A stretch of 5,557 nucleotides of DNA from assembly GCA_012798365.1 (NCBI GenBank), contig JAAZNH010000312.1, forward strand, positions 1 to 5,557, given 5' to 3'. Position 1 is the stretch's first letter. Each line of letters starts with the position of its first letter. The position numbers and the translations under genes were made by a program. The notes beneath the pieces are model-generated. The model did not search any database and was not told the DNA's origin. It saw nothing but the letters and a program-made list of their open reading frames with translations. Positions 5,373-5,557 of the stretch are shown here, piece by piece. Source of the DNA: Methanomicrobiales archaeon (lineage in GTDB: Archaea > Halobacteriota > Methanomicrobia > Methanomicrobiales > Methanospirillaceae).

Positions 5373-5557
5373 ATGGCCAGACGCACAAGAACTTACCTCT
5401 GGCAGTTTGTTGTGGGGCTGGGTTTCTTCTCCGGGGTCTGGACCGCTGTCGGTATTGATCCGGAGGTAGTTATCCTCACCACGATCGGGTCAGCGGCTGC
5501 ATCCGCGTACCCGGACCCTGCCGTACGGGCCCTCTTCCTCCTCCTCCCCACGATCCT
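5373..5557 (+). CDS. Membrane protein, N-terminal part (runs off window)
   Basis: From the ATG at 5373 the frame is open for 61 codons plus two bases to the window end. It begins with a basic stretch (MARRTRTYLW), followed by a hydrophobic helix at about 9-28 (FVVGLGFFSGVWTAVGI), the segment PEVVILTTIGSAAASAYPDP (30-49), and the start of a second hydrophobic helix (VRALFLLLPTI). The basic N-terminus points to an inside-facing start of a multi-span membrane protein. The frame uses GC-rich third positions like the other genes. Only 29 bases separate it from the preceding stop codon, so co-transcription is possible, though a TATA-like box overlaps that stop. The family is not recognisable from this fragment. 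Confidence 0.65.
   Translation, partial: MARRTRTYLWQFVVGLGFFSGVWTAVGIDPEVVILTTIGSAAASAYPDPAVRALFLLLPTI

Noticed and set aside
5373..5408. Twin-arginine signal at the start of the last gene (MARRTRTYLW)
   Set aside because: It lacks the S-R-R-x-F-L-K pattern; the Arg residues fit the positive-inside rule for a membrane protein.

Overview
The window looks like chromosomal DNA of a methanogenic archaeon, most likely Methanomicrobiales (Methanoregula/Methanosphaerula-like). This is inferred from a surface protein with a PGF-CTERM-type tail, a DUF6159-type membrane protein, a methanogen-style lipoprotein, moderately high GC, and AT-rich TATA-like elements about 25-30 bp before several start codons (leaderless transcription). 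No rRNA, tRNA, CRISPR array, insertion sequence or phage gene was seen.

Layout. The left third is on the minus strand: the N-terminal 125 residues of a lipoprotein (1-375, running off the window), then a complete 12-TM major facilitator transporter of the anion:cation symporter type (547-1842). A 125-bp divergent intergenic region (1843-1967) separates the transporter from five plus-strand genes and one partial one: an HSL-family alpha/beta hydrolase (1968-2873), a secreted PGF-CTERM protein (2962-3588), a six-TM DUF6159-like protein (3667-4515), a 68-residue two-TM protein (4594-4800), a soluble protein I do not recognise (4903-5343), and the start of another membrane protein (5373-5557, truncated). 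Gaps of 29-102 bp, some with T-tracts or TATA-like boxes, suggest mostly separate transcription units rather than one tight operon.

How the genes may work together. The theme is the cell envelope: lipoprotein, transporter, sorted surface protein and three further membrane proteins. The divergent transporter/hydrolase pair could import and process an organic anion or ester, but that is only an inference from adjacency. The most notable observation is that the hydrolase has Cys where the HSL family has its nucleophilic Ser (G-I-C-A-G-G instead of G-D-S-A-G-G), while its HGGG oxyanion motif and catalytic His are intact. Second is a perfect 9-bp inverted repeat whose three-base centre is the stop codon of the surface-protein gene. 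I found no clear new multi-gene system.
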